Positions 10,346 to 20,486 of a DNA stretch of 64,000 bases are shown in pieces (position 1 is the first letter of the stretch; every line of letters begins with the position of its first letter). The translations under genes and the position numbers were made by a program. Under the pieces are notes generated by a model, which was given only the letters and a program-made list of their open reading frames with translations, was not told the origin of the DNA and did not search any database. The stretch covers positions 1,302,001-1,366,000 of the forward strand of contig JAOSJZ010000001.1 of NCBI GenBank assembly GCA_027493885.1, in the 5' to 3' direction. The stretch is from Gaiella sp. Its GTDB lineage: Bacteria > Actinomycetota > Thermoleophilia > Gaiellales > Gaiellaceae.

Positions 10346-11127
10346 GATGACGCGGTTACGTCGTTGCGCAAGGAGCCGAGCCCGAGCAGCCGCACAACCT
10401 CCGCCAGCATCGACCCCGACGGGCCGCGCACGAGGACGGCGGCCTCCGCGTCGTAGGGCGTCTCCTCGAGGTTCACGATCGCGAGCGCGCCTCCCGCGCG
10501 AAGCGTTTCTCCCGGAAGCCCCGCAACGGGCCAGACCTGGAGCGACGAGCCGACGACGAGCAGGAGGCGCGTCTCCCGCGCCAGTCGCTCGGCGCGCTCC
10601 ATCGCAGCCGGCGGCAGAAGCTCGCCGAACATGACGACGCCCGGCTTGAGTATCGCGCCGCACGACGGGCAGAGGGGCGCCTCGCGGGTCTCGAGCTGCG
10701 CCAGGACCGCCTCGAGCGACTCCTCCGCGCCACACGCGAGGCAGGGAAAGCGGCGGATCGAGCCGTGCACCTCGACGACGTCGCCGCTCCCCGCACGCGT
10801 GTGGAGCAGGTCGATGTTCTGCGTCACCACCGCCCGCACGTGGCCGGCCCGCTCGAGCGCCGCCAGCGCCTCGTGGCCGGCGTTCGGCGCCGCGGCGAGC
10901 AGCCCGCCGATCCGTTTGCCGTACCAGCGCCAGACGCGGAGCGGGTCGCGCAGGAACGCATCGATCGACGCAACCTCGAACGGGTCGACCTCGGCCCAGA
11001 TCCCGGTCGCCGAGCGGAAGTCGGGGATCCCGCTCTCGGTCGACATGCCGGCGCCCGTGAGGACGACGGCGGGGCCTCGCTCCCGCACCGAAGCCGCGAG
11101 ATCGGCGGCGGTTCCCACGGCGGACAT
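10342..11127 (-). CDS. Sir2-family NAD-dependent protein deacetylase
   Basis: 261 aa. NAD-binding motif GAGMSTESGIPDFR (25-38), QNID (103-106), catalytic His121 in VEVHGS, and four zinc Cys at 129, 132, 153 and 156. Bacterial sirtuins remove acyl groups from lysines, for example on acyl-CoA synthetases. The stop overlaps the transpeptidase start by 4 bp. It is divergent from the thioesterase gene, with about 27 bp between the starts. Confidence 0.92.
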   Translation of the reverse strand: MSAVGTAADLAASVRERGPAVVLTGAGMSTESGIPDFRSATGIWAEVDPFEVASIDAFLRDPLRVWRWYGKRIGGLLAAAPNAGHEALAALERAGHVRAVVTQNIDLLHTRAGSGDVVEVHGSIRRFPCLACGAEESLEAVLAQLETREAPLCPSCGAILKPGVVMFGELLPPAAMERAERLARETRLLLVVGSSLQVWPVAGLPGETLRAGGALAIVNLEETPYDAEAAVLVRGPSGSMLAEVVRLLGLGSLRNDVTASS

Positions 11128-11154
11128 CCTAGGCGCGCGCTATATCTCGCCCCG

Positions 11155-11637
11155 ATGGACGGGTATCCCTTCGAGCACCGGGTGCGCGTCCGCTTCGCGG
11201 AGACGGACGCGCAAGGCATCGCCCATCATGCGTCGTTCGTCGTCTGGCTCGAGGAGGCTCGCGTCGCCTACCTCGCCGCCTTCGCGGGCGGCTACCGGGC
11301 GATCCGCGACGGGGGCATCGAGGCGCTCACGACCGCCGTCCACCTCGAGTACGAGCGCGCGGCGGCGTTCGACGACGTGCTCGCGATCGGGGTGCGGTGC
11401 GCGGAGATCCGCGGCGCCCGCTTTCGCTACGAGTACGCGGTAGAGCGCGACGGCGTTCCCGTCGCCCACGGCTGGACGGCCCACGCCACCGTCGACGCGG
11501 CGACCCACCGCCCGACGCGCGTTCCGGGATGGTTCGTCGAGGACGTCCTCAGGGCCGAGGCGTCGCCGCCGCTGCCCGCGGCAACGCCGGAGGCGTCGCA
11601 GGCTTCGGCTGCGCCGCGTCCGCCGGCGCGTCGGTGA
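11155..11637 (+). CDS. Acyl-CoA thioesterase, 4-hydroxybenzoyl-CoA thioesterase (hot-dog) family
   Basis: 160 aa. The N-terminus RVRFAETDAQGIAHHASFVVWLEEAR is the characteristic hot-dog motif with the catalytic Asp (AETDAQG). The fold ends near residue 135. The last 25 residues are Ala/Pro-rich and overlap 89 bp of the convergent VanW gene, so the natural C-terminus may be shorter. The acyl substrate is unknown. Confidence 0.85.
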   Translation: MDGYPFEHRVRVRFAETDAQGIAHHASFVVWLEEARVAYLAAFAGGYRAIRDGGIEALTTAVHLEYERAAAFDDVLAIGVRCAEIRGARFRYEYAVERDGVPVAHGWTAHATVDAATHRPTRVPGWFVEDVLRAEASPPLPAATPEASQASAAPRPPARR

Positions 11638-13432
11638 CCGGCGGCTTCGCGGGCTTTGCCGGCTTCGGTCGCGGCTTCGTCCCGATCCGCACCACGGTCG
11701 GCTCGCCGACGTAGTACGAGTGCCAGGTCGTGTCGTAGAGGAGTGTCCCGTCCGGGCGGTAGACCCGCCTCGTGACGCTCGTCGAGCGCGGCGGTGAGCC
11801 GCGCTGCTCGACGACCTTCTCGCCCTTTGGCATCGTGTCGTCGTCGATTCGCTCCCAGGGGACCTTGCCCTCGACGGCGAGCGGCGCTGTGTCGGTCTCG
11901 ACGCGGCGGTGCTGCGGTGTCCCGTAGATGTTCACCGTGAGCGAGCCGGCGCCGACGAACGTGCGCACGAGCAGCCACGTGTCCGTGTCGTTCGTGAACA
12001 CGAGGTCGATGTCGGGATAGTTCACGGTCGCGTCACGGCCGAGCGGGTAGTGGCTGATGTGGAGCGCGTGGTTCGTGCGCCGGTCGATCGAGAGGCCGGC
12101 TTCGAAAGCGGCATTGAAGAGCGTCGTCGAGACCTGGCAGACGCCGCCGCCGATCCCGTTCTCGAGCTCGCCGTTGATGATCACCGGCGCCTCCTCGAAG
12201 CCCCTTGCCGCGTTGCGCTCGCCCGTCGTCTCGTTGAAGGAGAACCGGGCGCCCGGCGCGACGAGCGCCCCGTCGATCAGCTCGGCGACGAGGGCGACGT
12301 TGTGAAGCCGGCCCGGAGTGCCGCCGTAGGCCGTCGTGTACGAGCCGACGACACCGGTGATCCCCATCGCCTCGGCGTCGGCGGTCGTGCGGGAGGGCTC
12401 GCTCGTGGTCGTCGCGACCGTCGCCGTACGGCCCGTAGGGGAGAAGGCCGCCCGCTCGACGGCTGCGAGCGCCTCGGCCGCCTCCAGCTGCAACCCGACC
12501 CGAGCCGGCACGACCTCGATTCCACCGCTGACGACCCTGAACGTCGCATCCTGCGGCGGACGGTTCACGGAGCCGGCGAAGCCCGCGAGCCAGCGCCGCG
12601 CGGCCGGGCCGCCGATGCCGGCCCGCGTCTCCCCGCCGCGTGGCAGCTCCAGCATCTGCGCGATCCGCCAGCGGGGAAGCCGGAAGCGGGTCGGGCCGAC
12701 GGCGACGGTGACCGGCGCGCTGAGCGCGGTCCGCGCAGCGGCGGCCGCGGAGGCGAGCTCGCCCGCGGTGACCTTCGGCTCGGCCCGGACGACCGGCAGC
12801 CGCACGGGCCCGCCCCGCGACAGCGCGGCGAGCGCGTCGACCATGAGCGCGGAGGCGCGCTCGCGGTCGAGGACGACACCGGCGCGCGCCGGCGTGGTCA
12901 CGATCCCGAGCCCGCGGCGTACGAGCCCCGCGTCGACCGCGGGCCGGTCGACCGCCGCGGCGATGCGGGCGACGGTGTAGCGCACCGCCGAGGGGTAGAC
13001 GTCGACGTCCGGCTCGACGTCGGAGCCGAACAACCGCGCCTGGATCCGCCGGAGGCCGCGCACGGGCGCGACGCCGTCTCCGGCATCGGCCGCGGCGCGT
13101 ACGGCGGCGGCCCACCCGGGCCGGACGCCGAGCTGCGACGCCGTGACCGCGAACCTCCGCCCGCCCGCGACGAACTCGATCGGCCTATGGGCGACCGACG
13201 CAGACCGCGCCTCGAGAGCCCTTGTCGCCGCGGCGAGCTCCATGCCGCCGACCTCGGAGCCCCCGATGGTCGTCCCCGCGGGAAGCCGTGTCGGCGACCC
13301 TGCGAGCAGCGTGCTCGTCAGGAATGCGAGGACGACGAGGAAGCCGACCACGAGGACGGCCCTGCGCACCGCGATGCGGCGTGAGCGTCGGCGGCGCGCC
13401 ATTCTCGAGACGCTGGACGCGCCGGATGACAC
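11549..13432 (-). CDS. VanW family protein with peptidoglycan-binding-like repeats
   Basis: 627 aa. A basic N-terminus (MARRRRSRR) is followed by one membrane anchor (about 24-44), two YoaR-like putative peptidoglycan-binding repeats, and the VanW domain in the second half (signatures PGARFSFNETTGER and GGGVCQVSTTLFNAA). A G5-like stretch and a Lys/Pro/Ala-rich tail follow. VanW-domain proteins are surface proteins of unclear function, first noted in vancomycin-resistance clusters; no other van gene is present. The start may be ATG 13432 or the internal ATG before ARRRRSRR. Confidence 0.88.
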   Translation of the reverse strand: MSSGASSVSRMARRRRSRRIAVRRAVLVVGFLVVLAFLTSTLLAGSPTRLPAGTTIGGSEVGGMELAAATRALEARSASVAHRPIEFVAGGRRFAVTASQLGVRPGWAAAVRAAADAGDGVAPVRGLRRIQARLFGSDVEPDVDVYPSAVRYTVARIAAAVDRPAVDAGLVRRGLGIVTTPARAGVVLDRERASALMVDALAALSRGGPVRLPVVRAEPKVTAGELASAAAAARTALSAPVTVAVGPTRFRLPRWRIAQMLELPRGGETRAGIGGPAARRWLAGFAGSVNRPPQDATFRVVSGGIEVVPARVGLQLEAAEALAAVERAAFSPTGRTATVATTTSEPSRTTADAEAMGITGVVGSYTTAYGGTPGRLHNVALVAELIDGALVAPGARFSFNETTGERNAARGFEEAPVIINGELENGIGGGVCQVSTTLFNAAFEAGLSIDRRTNHALHISHYPLGRDATVNYPDIDLVFTNDTDTWLLVRTFVGAGSLTVNIYGTPQHRRVETDTAPLAVEGKVPWERIDDDTMPKGEKVVEQRGSPPRSTSVTRRVYRPDGTLLYDTTWHSYYVGEPTVVRIGTKPRPKPAKPAKPPVTDAPADAAQPKPATPPALPRAAAATPRP

Positions 13433-13499
13433 GGTGAGGAAATGTAGCCGAGCGCGACACCGCCTCGATCACCCGGGAACGGGAGAGCAGGCGGCGCGG

Positions 13500-14330
13500 T
13501 CAGAACACGAACAGCTCGACGCCGCCCGAGACGTTGAGCTCGATCCCGGTGACGTACCCGGCGAGGTCGGAGCAGAGGAAGGCGATTGCGTTCGCGATGT
13601 CCTGCGGCTCTCCGGCCCGCTTGAACACCGTGCGGTTCGCGATCCGCTCGTTCATCACGGGGCTCGCCATGTGGAACGCCTCCGTGCCGATGATGCCGGG
13701 GACGATCGCGTTGCACGTGATGCCGTGGCGGCCGCCCTCCATCGCGAGCGTTCTCGTCAGCCCGAGAAGACCGGCCTTCGTCGTCGAGTAGCTCGCCTGG
13801 CCGAAGCCGCCGAGCGTGCCCGCGACGGACGCCATGTTCACGATCCGCCCCCACCCTCGCTCGCGCATGTGCGGCCACGCGGCCTGCGAGCAGTTGAAGG
13901 CGCCGGTGAGATTGACCCGGAGATCGCGCTCCCAGAGGTCGAGGCGCTGGTCGAGGAACTGGCCGACGTGATCCAGCGTGCCCGCGTTGTTGACGAGGAT
14001 GTCGACGGAGCCGAGCTCGCCGACGACCCGTGCCACGGCGGCATCCACCTGGCCGCGGTCGGTGACGTCGCAGCGGACGGCAAGCGCGCGTCTTCCGAGC
14101 GTGCGGATCTCCTCGACCGTCGACTCGGTGTGCACCATCCCCTGCGCCACGGCTGCCTGGGCGAGGGTGCCGTACTCCTCCGCGGCGCTCGTGTCGGACT
14201 CGACGAGGATGTCCGCGATCGCCACGTCCGCCCCCGCCCGTGCGAGCGTCAGCGCGTCTGCCCGTCCGAGCCCGCGCGAGCCGCCCGTCACGAGCGCGAC
14301 GCGGCCGGAGAGGTCGATCTCGAGCGCCAC
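13500..14330 (-). CDS. Short-chain dehydrogenase/reductase (SDR)
   Basis: 276 aa from GTG 14330, which has AGGA 8 nt upstream. Rossmann motif TGGSRGLG (15-22), NNAG (115-118), catalytic Ser168, Tyr181 and Lys185 (YSTTK). A classical SDR that oxidises or reduces an alcohol/keto group with NAD(P). It has a longer insert after the first beta-alpha unit (about 45-75) than most. The substrate is unknown. An alternative ATG at 14372 would overlap the divergent neighbour. Confidence 0.9.
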   Translation of the reverse strand: MALEIDLSGRVALVTGGSRGLGRADALTLARAGADVAIADILVESDTSAAEEYGTLAQAAVAQGMVHTESTVEEIRTLGRRALAVRCDVTDRGQVDAAVARVVGELGSVDILVNNAGTLDHVGQFLDQRLDLWERDLRVNLTGAFNCSQAAWPHMRERGWGRIVNMASVAGTLGGFGQASYSTTKAGLLGLTRTLAMEGGRHGITCNAIVPGIIGTEAFHMASPVMNERIANRTVFKRAGEPQDIANAIAFLCSDLAGYVTGIELNVSGGVELFVF

Positions 14331-14370
14331 GGCGACGATCCTATGCCCCTGCCGGTGGTAGAAGGCGCCC

Positions 14371-15534
14371 ATGCGACGGTTTGGCGCGGACGAGCGGCGG
14401 GCGCGGCTCCTCGTCCGGCATCGGCTGACGCAGCAGACCCGCGCCGGTGAGCCCACCGAGACGGCCCACTCGCTCGTCGCGCTCCACTCGACCGACGCGG
14501 CGACCGTGTACCTCTCGACCTGGGCGAGGACGCGCGACTTCGAGCCGTCACAGCTCGAGCGAACGCTCTACGAGGAGCGGACGCTCGTGCGGATGCTCGG
14601 GATGCGCAGGACGCTCTGGGTCGTGCCGGACGAGCTGGCGCCGGTCGTGCACGCTGCCTGCACGAGGGCCGTCGCAGCCCGCGAGCGGCGCAGGCTCGAG
14701 CAGCTCGTCGCGCAGAGCGGCGTCGTCGACGACCCGGCCGGCTGGCTCGAACGGGTGGCGTCCGCGGCGCTCGACGCGCTCGCCGCGCTGGGCGAGGCGT
14801 TCACCTCGGACCTGACACGCGCCGACCCGCTGCTCGCGACGAAGCTCCGCCTCGGCATCGGCTCGCGGTGGGAGGCCGAGGTGAGCGTCGCGTCGCGCAT
14901 CCTGCCGCTCCTCGCCGCCGAGGGCGCGATCGTCCGCGGTCGCCCGCGCGGCGGCTGGACGCACGGGCAGTACTGCTGGGCGCTCGCGCCGGACGCCCAC
15001 GGGGACGCCGACACCGCCGCTGCCCAGGCGGAGCTGCTCCATCGCTGGCTGCACGCCTTCGGGCCGGCCACCGAGACCGACATCCGCTGGTGGACCGGCT
15101 GGACCGCGCGCGAGGCGCGGGCGGCGCTCGCCGCCACTCCCCATCACGTCGTCGAGCTCGACGGCTCGACCGGCTACGTCCTCGCCGACGACCTCGAGCC
15201 CGTCGAGCCGCCGCCACCTTCGGCGGCGCTCCTCCCGACGCTCGACCCCACGACGATGGGCTGGAAGGAACGGGAGTGGTACCTGGGGCCCCACGCGGAC
15301 GTTCTGTTCGACCGCAACGGCAACGCGGGGCCGACGGCGTGGTGGGACGGCCGCGTCGTCGGCGGCTGGGCGCAGCGCGCGGACGGCGAGATCGCGTACC
15401 GCGTGCTCGAGAACGTCGGCCGCGAGGCCGTTCGAGCGATCGAAGCCGAGGCGAGCCGCCTCGCGGCGTGGCTCGGCGACGTCCGGGTCGCCCCCGGCTT
15501 CCTCCCGCCCTTCCAGCGCGGTCTCGCCTCCTGA
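14371..15534 (+). CDS. Winged-helix DNA-binding domain protein, AlkZ/YcaQ-like
   Basis: 387 aa. The N-terminal region (RARLLVRHRLTQQ, then HSTDAATVYLSTWART) and the overall layout resemble the HTH_42 superfamily of AlkX/AlkZ (YcaQ) DNA glycosylases. These proteins excise bulky alkylated bases or repair interstrand cross-links, but actinobacterial members are mostly uncharacterised. The catalytic Gln pair cannot be confirmed by eye. It is divergent from the SDR gene, starts 41 bp inside its upstream region, and is otherwise monocistronic. Confidence 0.75.
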   Translation: MRRFGADERRARLLVRHRLTQQTRAGEPTETAHSLVALHSTDAATVYLSTWARTRDFEPSQLERTLYEERTLVRMLGMRRTLWVVPDELAPVVHAACTRAVAARERRRLEQLVAQSGVVDDPAGWLERVASAALDALAALGEAFTSDLTRADPLLATKLRLGIGSRWEAEVSVASRILPLLAAEGAIVRGRPRGGWTHGQYCWALAPDAHGDADTAAAQAELLHRWLHAFGPATETDIRWWTGWTAREARAALAATPHHVVELDGSTGYVLADDLEPVEPPPPSAALLPTLDPTTMGWKEREWYLGPHADVLFDRNGNAGPTAWWDGRVVGGWAQRADGEIAYRVLENVGREAVRAIEAEASRLAAWLGDVRVAPGFLPPFQRGLAS

Positions 15535-15564
15535 ACGCGGCCGAACGGTCGTGCCGAGCGCGTG

Positions 15565-16749
<1,185 letters not shown>

Positions 16750-16769
16750 GGCGCGTGCTCCTGAATTTC

Positions 16770-16787
16770 GATTGACTAGTCAGTCAA
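16770..16787. promoter_or_regulatory. TetR-type operator between divergent acyl-CoA dehydrogenase genes
   Basis: gattga - ctag - tcagtcaa. The same arms (GATTGA-N4-TCAGTCAA) recur at 20447-20464, at the start of the tetR gene. It sits 21 bp before the minus-strand ATG and about 105 bp before the plus-strand GTG, so one repressor could control both genes. Confidence 0.7.
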
Positions 16788-16892
16788 TAGCGTAGCTTCC
16801 GCGTGCCGCGACCGCAAGCGCGACGGGTCGCGTCCGGGGGTCGAGCCGCCCTCTCTACAATCACGGTCGCCCCGACCGACGGAGGAACCACC

Positions 16893-18089
16893 GTGGCGAC
16901 GACAACCCAGGCACCGACCGCCCTCGACCCGCTCGACTTCCTGGCCCTCGACGTCCTGCTCAGCGACGAGGAACGCGCGATTCGCGACACCGTCCGCCAG
17001 TTCATCCGCGAGCGCGTGCTGCCCGACATCGGCGACTGGTTCGAGCAGGGCATCCTGCCGCGCGAGGTCATCCAGGAGCTGGCCGGGCTCGGCCTGTTCG
17101 GGATGCACCTCGACGGCTACGGCCTTCCGGGTGCGAGCGCGGTCGCGTACGGGCTCACCTGCCTCGAGCTCGAGGCGGGCGACGCGGGCATCCGCAGCAC
17201 CGTCTCGGTGCAGGGCTCGCTCGCGATGTTCGCGATCTGGAAGTGGGGCTCGGATGAGCAGAAGGAGCGCTGGCTGCCCGCCATGCACCGCGGCGAGGCG
17301 ATCGGCTGCTTCGGCCTCACCGAGCCGGATGCTGGCTCGGACCCCGGAACGATGCGGACGCACGCACGCCGCGACGGCTCCGACTGGGTCCTGAACGGCG
17401 CGAAGATGTGGATCACCAACGGAACGATCTCCGACGTCGCGGTCGTGTGGGCGCGTACCGACGCCGGGGAGATCCGTGGCTTCCTCGTCGAGAAGGGCAC
17501 CCCGGGGTTCTCGGCGCCCGAGATCCACAAGAAGATCTCGCTGCGCGCGTCGGTCACCTCCGAGCTCGTGCTCCAGGACGTCCGTATCCCCGCGGACGCG
17601 ATGCTCCCGGGCGCCTCGACGCTGCGCGGCCCCCTCTCGTGCCTCAACGAAGCGCGCTACGGGATCGTGTGGGGCGCCGTCGGCGCGGCACGCGCCTGCT
17701 TCGACGAGGCGCTCTCGTACGCGCGCGAGCGCATCGTCTTCGGCAAGCCGATCTCCGCGTACCAGCTGACGCAGCAGAAGCTCGCCGAGATGGCGCTCGA
17801 GATCAGCCGTGGCTCGCTCGTCGCGCTCCACCTCGGCCGGATGAAGGACCAGGGCACGCTCCGCCCGGAGCAGGTCAGCCTCGGGAAGATGGGCAACGTC
17901 AGAGGCGCGATGGAGGTCTGCCGTTCCGCGCGCACGATCCTCGGCGCCAACGGGGTGACGCTCGAGTACCCGGTGATCCGGCACGTCAACAACCTCGAGT
18001 CGGTGCTCACCTACGAGGGCACGCACGAGGTGCACACGCTCGTCGTCGGGCAGGCGCTGACCGGCGAGAACGCCTTCGGCCGCGCCTGA
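16893..18089 (+). CDS. Acyl-CoA dehydrogenase, glutaryl-CoA dehydrogenase-like
   Basis: 398 aa from GTG 16893, which has GGAGG 8 nt upstream; the in-frame upstream 30 residues lack conservation. GCFGLTEPDAGSDPGTM and the C-terminus LTYEGTHEVHTLVVGQALTG with Glu at about 375 are typical of glutaryl-CoA dehydrogenases (Lys/Trp and aromatic degradation). These also decarboxylate the product. The assignment to glutaryl-CoA is by resemblance only. It is divergent from another acyl-CoA dehydrogenase across a shared operator. Confidence 0.88.
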   Translation: MATTTQAPTALDPLDFLALDVLLSDEERAIRDTVRQFIRERVLPDIGDWFEQGILPREVIQELAGLGLFGMHLDGYGLPGASAVAYGLTCLELEAGDAGIRSTVSVQGSLAMFAIWKWGSDEQKERWLPAMHRGEAIGCFGLTEPDAGSDPGTMRTHARRDGSDWVLNGAKMWITNGTISDVAVVWARTDAGEIRGFLVEKGTPGFSAPEIHKKISLRASVTSELVLQDVRIPADAMLPGASTLRGPLSCLNEARYGIVWGAVGAARACFDEALSYARERIVFGKPISAYQLTQQKLAEMALEISRGSLVALHLGRMKDQGTLRPEQVSLGKMGNVRGAMEVCRSARTILGANGVTLEYPVIRHVNNLESVLTYEGTHEVHTLVVGQALTGENAFGRA

Positions 18090-18150
18090 TGCGGCCTCGC
18101 CGCACCGGGCGCTAGGAGAGGGGACGACGGCCCGAGCCGCCACGGGGCTG

Positions 18151-18630
18151 GTGCTCGCAGCGCTCACGGTGCTGCTCGCGGCGCCGGGCACGAGCGCCGC
18201 GCCGCCCGACGCGGGCCTGTTGGCCCCGGGGCGCTCGCTCGGCGGCATCGCCCTCGGCGCGAGCCGGGCGGAGGTCGTCGCCTCGTGGGGCCGTGCCTTC
18301 GGGCGCTGCCGGTTCTGCCCGATCGAGACGCTCTACTTCAACCGCTTCGCCTTCCGTCCCGAGGGCGCAGCCGTCGAGCTCGGGCAGGACCGCGTCGTCG
18401 CCGTGTTCACCCTCTGGGCTCCGCCTGGCTGGCGAACGACGGATGGGCTTCGCATCGACGAGCCGCTGGCCCGGCTCGAGGCGACCTACCGGCCGCTGCG
18501 TCGCTCTGCGTGTCGCGGCTACGACGCCTACGTCCTGCCCGGCTCAGGCGCCCGCTCGGTCGTCTACGTCCTCGACGGCCGCGTCTGGGGCTTCGCGCTG
18601 CTCGGCCGCGGCCACGCGGTCTGCCTCTGA
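18151..18630 (+). CDS. Small secreted protein, unknown function
   Basis: 159 aa from GTG 18151. A hydrophobic leader ends in GTSAAPP, a signal peptidase I type site. The mature part has four Cys (C-R-F-C, S-A-C-R and a terminal V-C-L) and an S-L-G-G-I-x-L-G-x-S start reminiscent of small secreted actinobacterial proteins. GTG 18151 lacks a ribosome-binding site and positive n-region. A Shine-Dalgarno (AGGAGAGG, 18114-18121) points to codons near 18124-18127 (ACG), so the true start is unclear. It is convergent with the MFS gene. Confidence 0.6.
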   Translation: MLAALTVLLAAPGTSAAPPDAGLLAPGRSLGGIALGASRAEVVASWGRAFGRCRFCPIETLYFNRFAFRPEGAAVELGQDRVVAVFTLWAPPGWRTTDGLRIDEPLARLEATYRPLRRSACRGYDAYVLPGSGARSVVYVLDGRVWGFALLGRGHAVCL

Positions 18631-19896
18631 CTCCGCGCGCGCGAGGCGCGCGACGAGCGGGATCGCGAGGATGATCGGCACGCCGAGCACCGGCCAGAGC
18701 GCCTGGTAGCCCTCGGTCGCCTCGAGGTACGGGTGCAGGAGGTCGATCGCCCCACCCGCAACAAGCGGCCCGACGACGAGCCCGAGCCCCTTCGTCGTCG
18801 TCGCGAGACCCGAGACGGCGCCGCGTTCGCCCGCCGGCATGAGCTTGAACAGGAGGCCCCAGGCCAGCGTCATCACGGTGCCGCCCGCAATCGCCACGAG
18901 GAAGATCGGCGCCAGGTACCACGCGTGCCAGTCGCGGCCGAGACCACCCGCGAGCAGGCCGGCGCCGTAGATCGCCGACGCGACGGTGATCACACGGGCG
19001 AGCCCGATGCGATCGCCGACCCGCCCCGCGACGAGCGCGGCGACGATGTACCCGCCGGCGACCGCCGCGAGGATGGCGGTAGAGGTGGTCAGCGGCTCGT
19101 CGAGGCCGACCGTCACGTACAGGACCACGAACGTGCGGGCGCCCGCGAAGGTGCCCTCCCAGGCGGTGTTGGCGACGAGGAAGGTCGCGACGTCGCGGTT
19201 CGAGCGGAGCACGCCCCACGAGTGGGCGACGTAGGCCCGCACGCCCTCGAACACGCGCCCGTGCCCCCCGTCCTCGCTGACGAAGGCGATCGGGACGACG
19301 CAGGCGGTCGCGACGACGCCGGCGGCGACGAGGAACGGCGCCGGGTCCCAGACGTGGAAGAGGTAGCCGCCGCCGATCAGCGCGCCGGCGATCGCGAGCC
19401 CGCGGAAGACGTGCTGCACGCCCTGCGCGCGACCGAAGACGCGCTCGGGCAGCACGTCGGGGTACAGCCCCCGGTAGGGCGGCTCGTAGACGTAGTAGGC
19501 GAAGAACAGCGCGCTCAGCATGAGCGCCGTGGTCCACAGGTTCGGCATGAAGGCGAGCAGCGCGAGCGCAAACGTCATCGGGCCGACCGCGACGAGCATG
19601 AACGGACGGCGCCGCCCGAGCGGCGTGTGGAACGTGTCGCTCCACGGCCCGATCACGAGCGGCAGCGTCAGAGCGAACGCCCCCTCTGCCGCGAGCACGA
19701 GCCCAACTAGCGTCGTCGACTCGGTGTAGCGCCCGAGAACCGGGGGAAGGTAGGCGGCGGTCGTCGTGAGCGCCCATGCGAGCCCGAGCGCGCCCGCCCC
19801 GAGGACGAGCGTGTCGCGCCGCGCGCCGGCCTCAGGTGACGACGTCCGTCTTGCCGAGGCCGCCGAGGACGACGTCGACGAGCGTGCGCTCGGCAC
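18544..19896 (-). CDS. MFS transporter
   Basis: 450 aa with about 12 membrane segments. GPWSDTFHTPLGRRRPFML after TM2 is the MFS loop 2-3 signature in the form seen in the sugar/SLC45-like branch, and GRVGDRIGLARVIT is the second-half counterpart. The GTG start at 19896 lies inside the tetR 3' end (65 bp overlap) with GAGGAGG 6 nt upstream. It is therefore co-transcribed with, and probably controlled by, the TetR regulator. The substrate is unknown. The C-terminal 86 bp overlap the convergent secreted-protein gene. Confidence 0.85.
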   Translation of the reverse strand: MPSARSSTSSSAASARRTSSPEAGARRDTLVLGAGALGLAWALTTTAAYLPPVLGRYTESTTLVGLVLAAEGAFALTLPLVIGPWSDTFHTPLGRRRPFMLVAVGPMTFALALLAFMPNLWTTALMLSALFFAYYVYEPPYRGLYPDVLPERVFGRAQGVQHVFRGLAIAGALIGGGYLFHVWDPAPFLVAAGVVATACVVPIAFVSEDGGHGRVFEGVRAYVAHSWGVLRSNRDVATFLVANTAWEGTFAGARTFVVLYVTVGLDEPLTTSTAILAAVAGGYIVAALVAGRVGDRIGLARVITVASAIYGAGLLAGGLGRDWHAWYLAPIFLVAIAGGTVMTLAWGLLFKLMPAGERGAVSGLATTTKGLGLVVGPLVAGGAIDLLHPYLEATEGYQALWPVLGVPIILAIPLVARLARAESEADRVAAAEQREAPDAAVEDVDDRAGA

Positions 19897-20464
19897 GGGC
19901 GACCTCCTCGTCGCCGTCAGGGAGCCTGCCCATCACCCAGCCGGTAAGGATCTCCTCGAGACCCCCGTAGACGACCCAGCTCGCGAGGCGCGCGTCGAGC
20001 TCTGGCCGGAAGACACCCTCGGCCTGCCCCCGTGCGATCACCCGCTCGACGACGGCGAACGCCTGCCCGATCACCTCGACCTGGCTTGCGAGGTGCGCGC
20101 TGCGACCGACCTCGCGCACCATCACCGTGACGAGCTCGGGGTCGTTCCGCCAAGTGCGCAGGAGGATCTTGACGATCCCCCGGAGCTTCTCGTCGGCGGG
20201 CTCCCGGGACGCCTCGACCTCCTCGAACCGCGCGAGGAGCTCGCTCCAGTTCTCGCGGAACACCGTCTGGAGCACGTCGTCCTTCGACGAGAAGTAGTGG
20301 TAGAGCAGCCCGTGGGCGACGCCCGCCTCCCCGGCGATGTCCCCGACGCGCGAGGCGTGGAACCCCCGCCGTGCGAACACCCGCACGGCCGCGTCGAGGA
20401 TCAGCCGCCGCTTCTCCTCGGCGACGCCCTGGCGGTCGCGCGTTGCGATTGAACGTTCAGTCAA
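19832..20464 (-). CDS. TetR family transcriptional regulator
   Basis: About 210 aa. The N-terminal HTH (ILDAAVRVFARRGF, then VGDIAGEAGVAHGLLYHYFSSKDD) is canonical TetR; the C-terminal ligand domain resembles fatty-acid/acyl-CoA-responsive members. TTG 20464 is the only plausible start codon near the HTH and lies within the operator 20447-20464, so the protein probably represses itself. The identical operator arms between the acyl-CoA dehydrogenase genes suggest it also controls those. It overlaps the MFS gene by 65 bp. Confidence 0.85.
   Translation of the reverse strand: MTERSIATRDRQGVAEEKRRLILDAAVRVFARRGFHASRVGDIAGEAGVAHGLLYHYFSSKDDVLQTVFRENWSELLARFEEVEASREPADEKLRGIVKILLRTWRNDPELVTVMVREVGRSAHLASQVEVIGQAFAVVERVIARGQAEGVFRPELDARLASWVVYGGLEEILTGWVMGRLPDGDEEVARAERTLVDVVLGGLGKTDVVT
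20447..20464. promoter_or_regulatory. TetR-type autoregulatory operator
   Basis: gattga - acgt - tcagtcaa, with central perfect palindrome tgaacgttca. It overlaps the tetR start codon, with a possible -10 TATCCT (minus strand, 20474-20479) just upstream. Same arms as 16770-16787. Confidence 0.7.
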
Positions 20465-20486
20465 CGTACTGTCAGGATAGGCGCAA

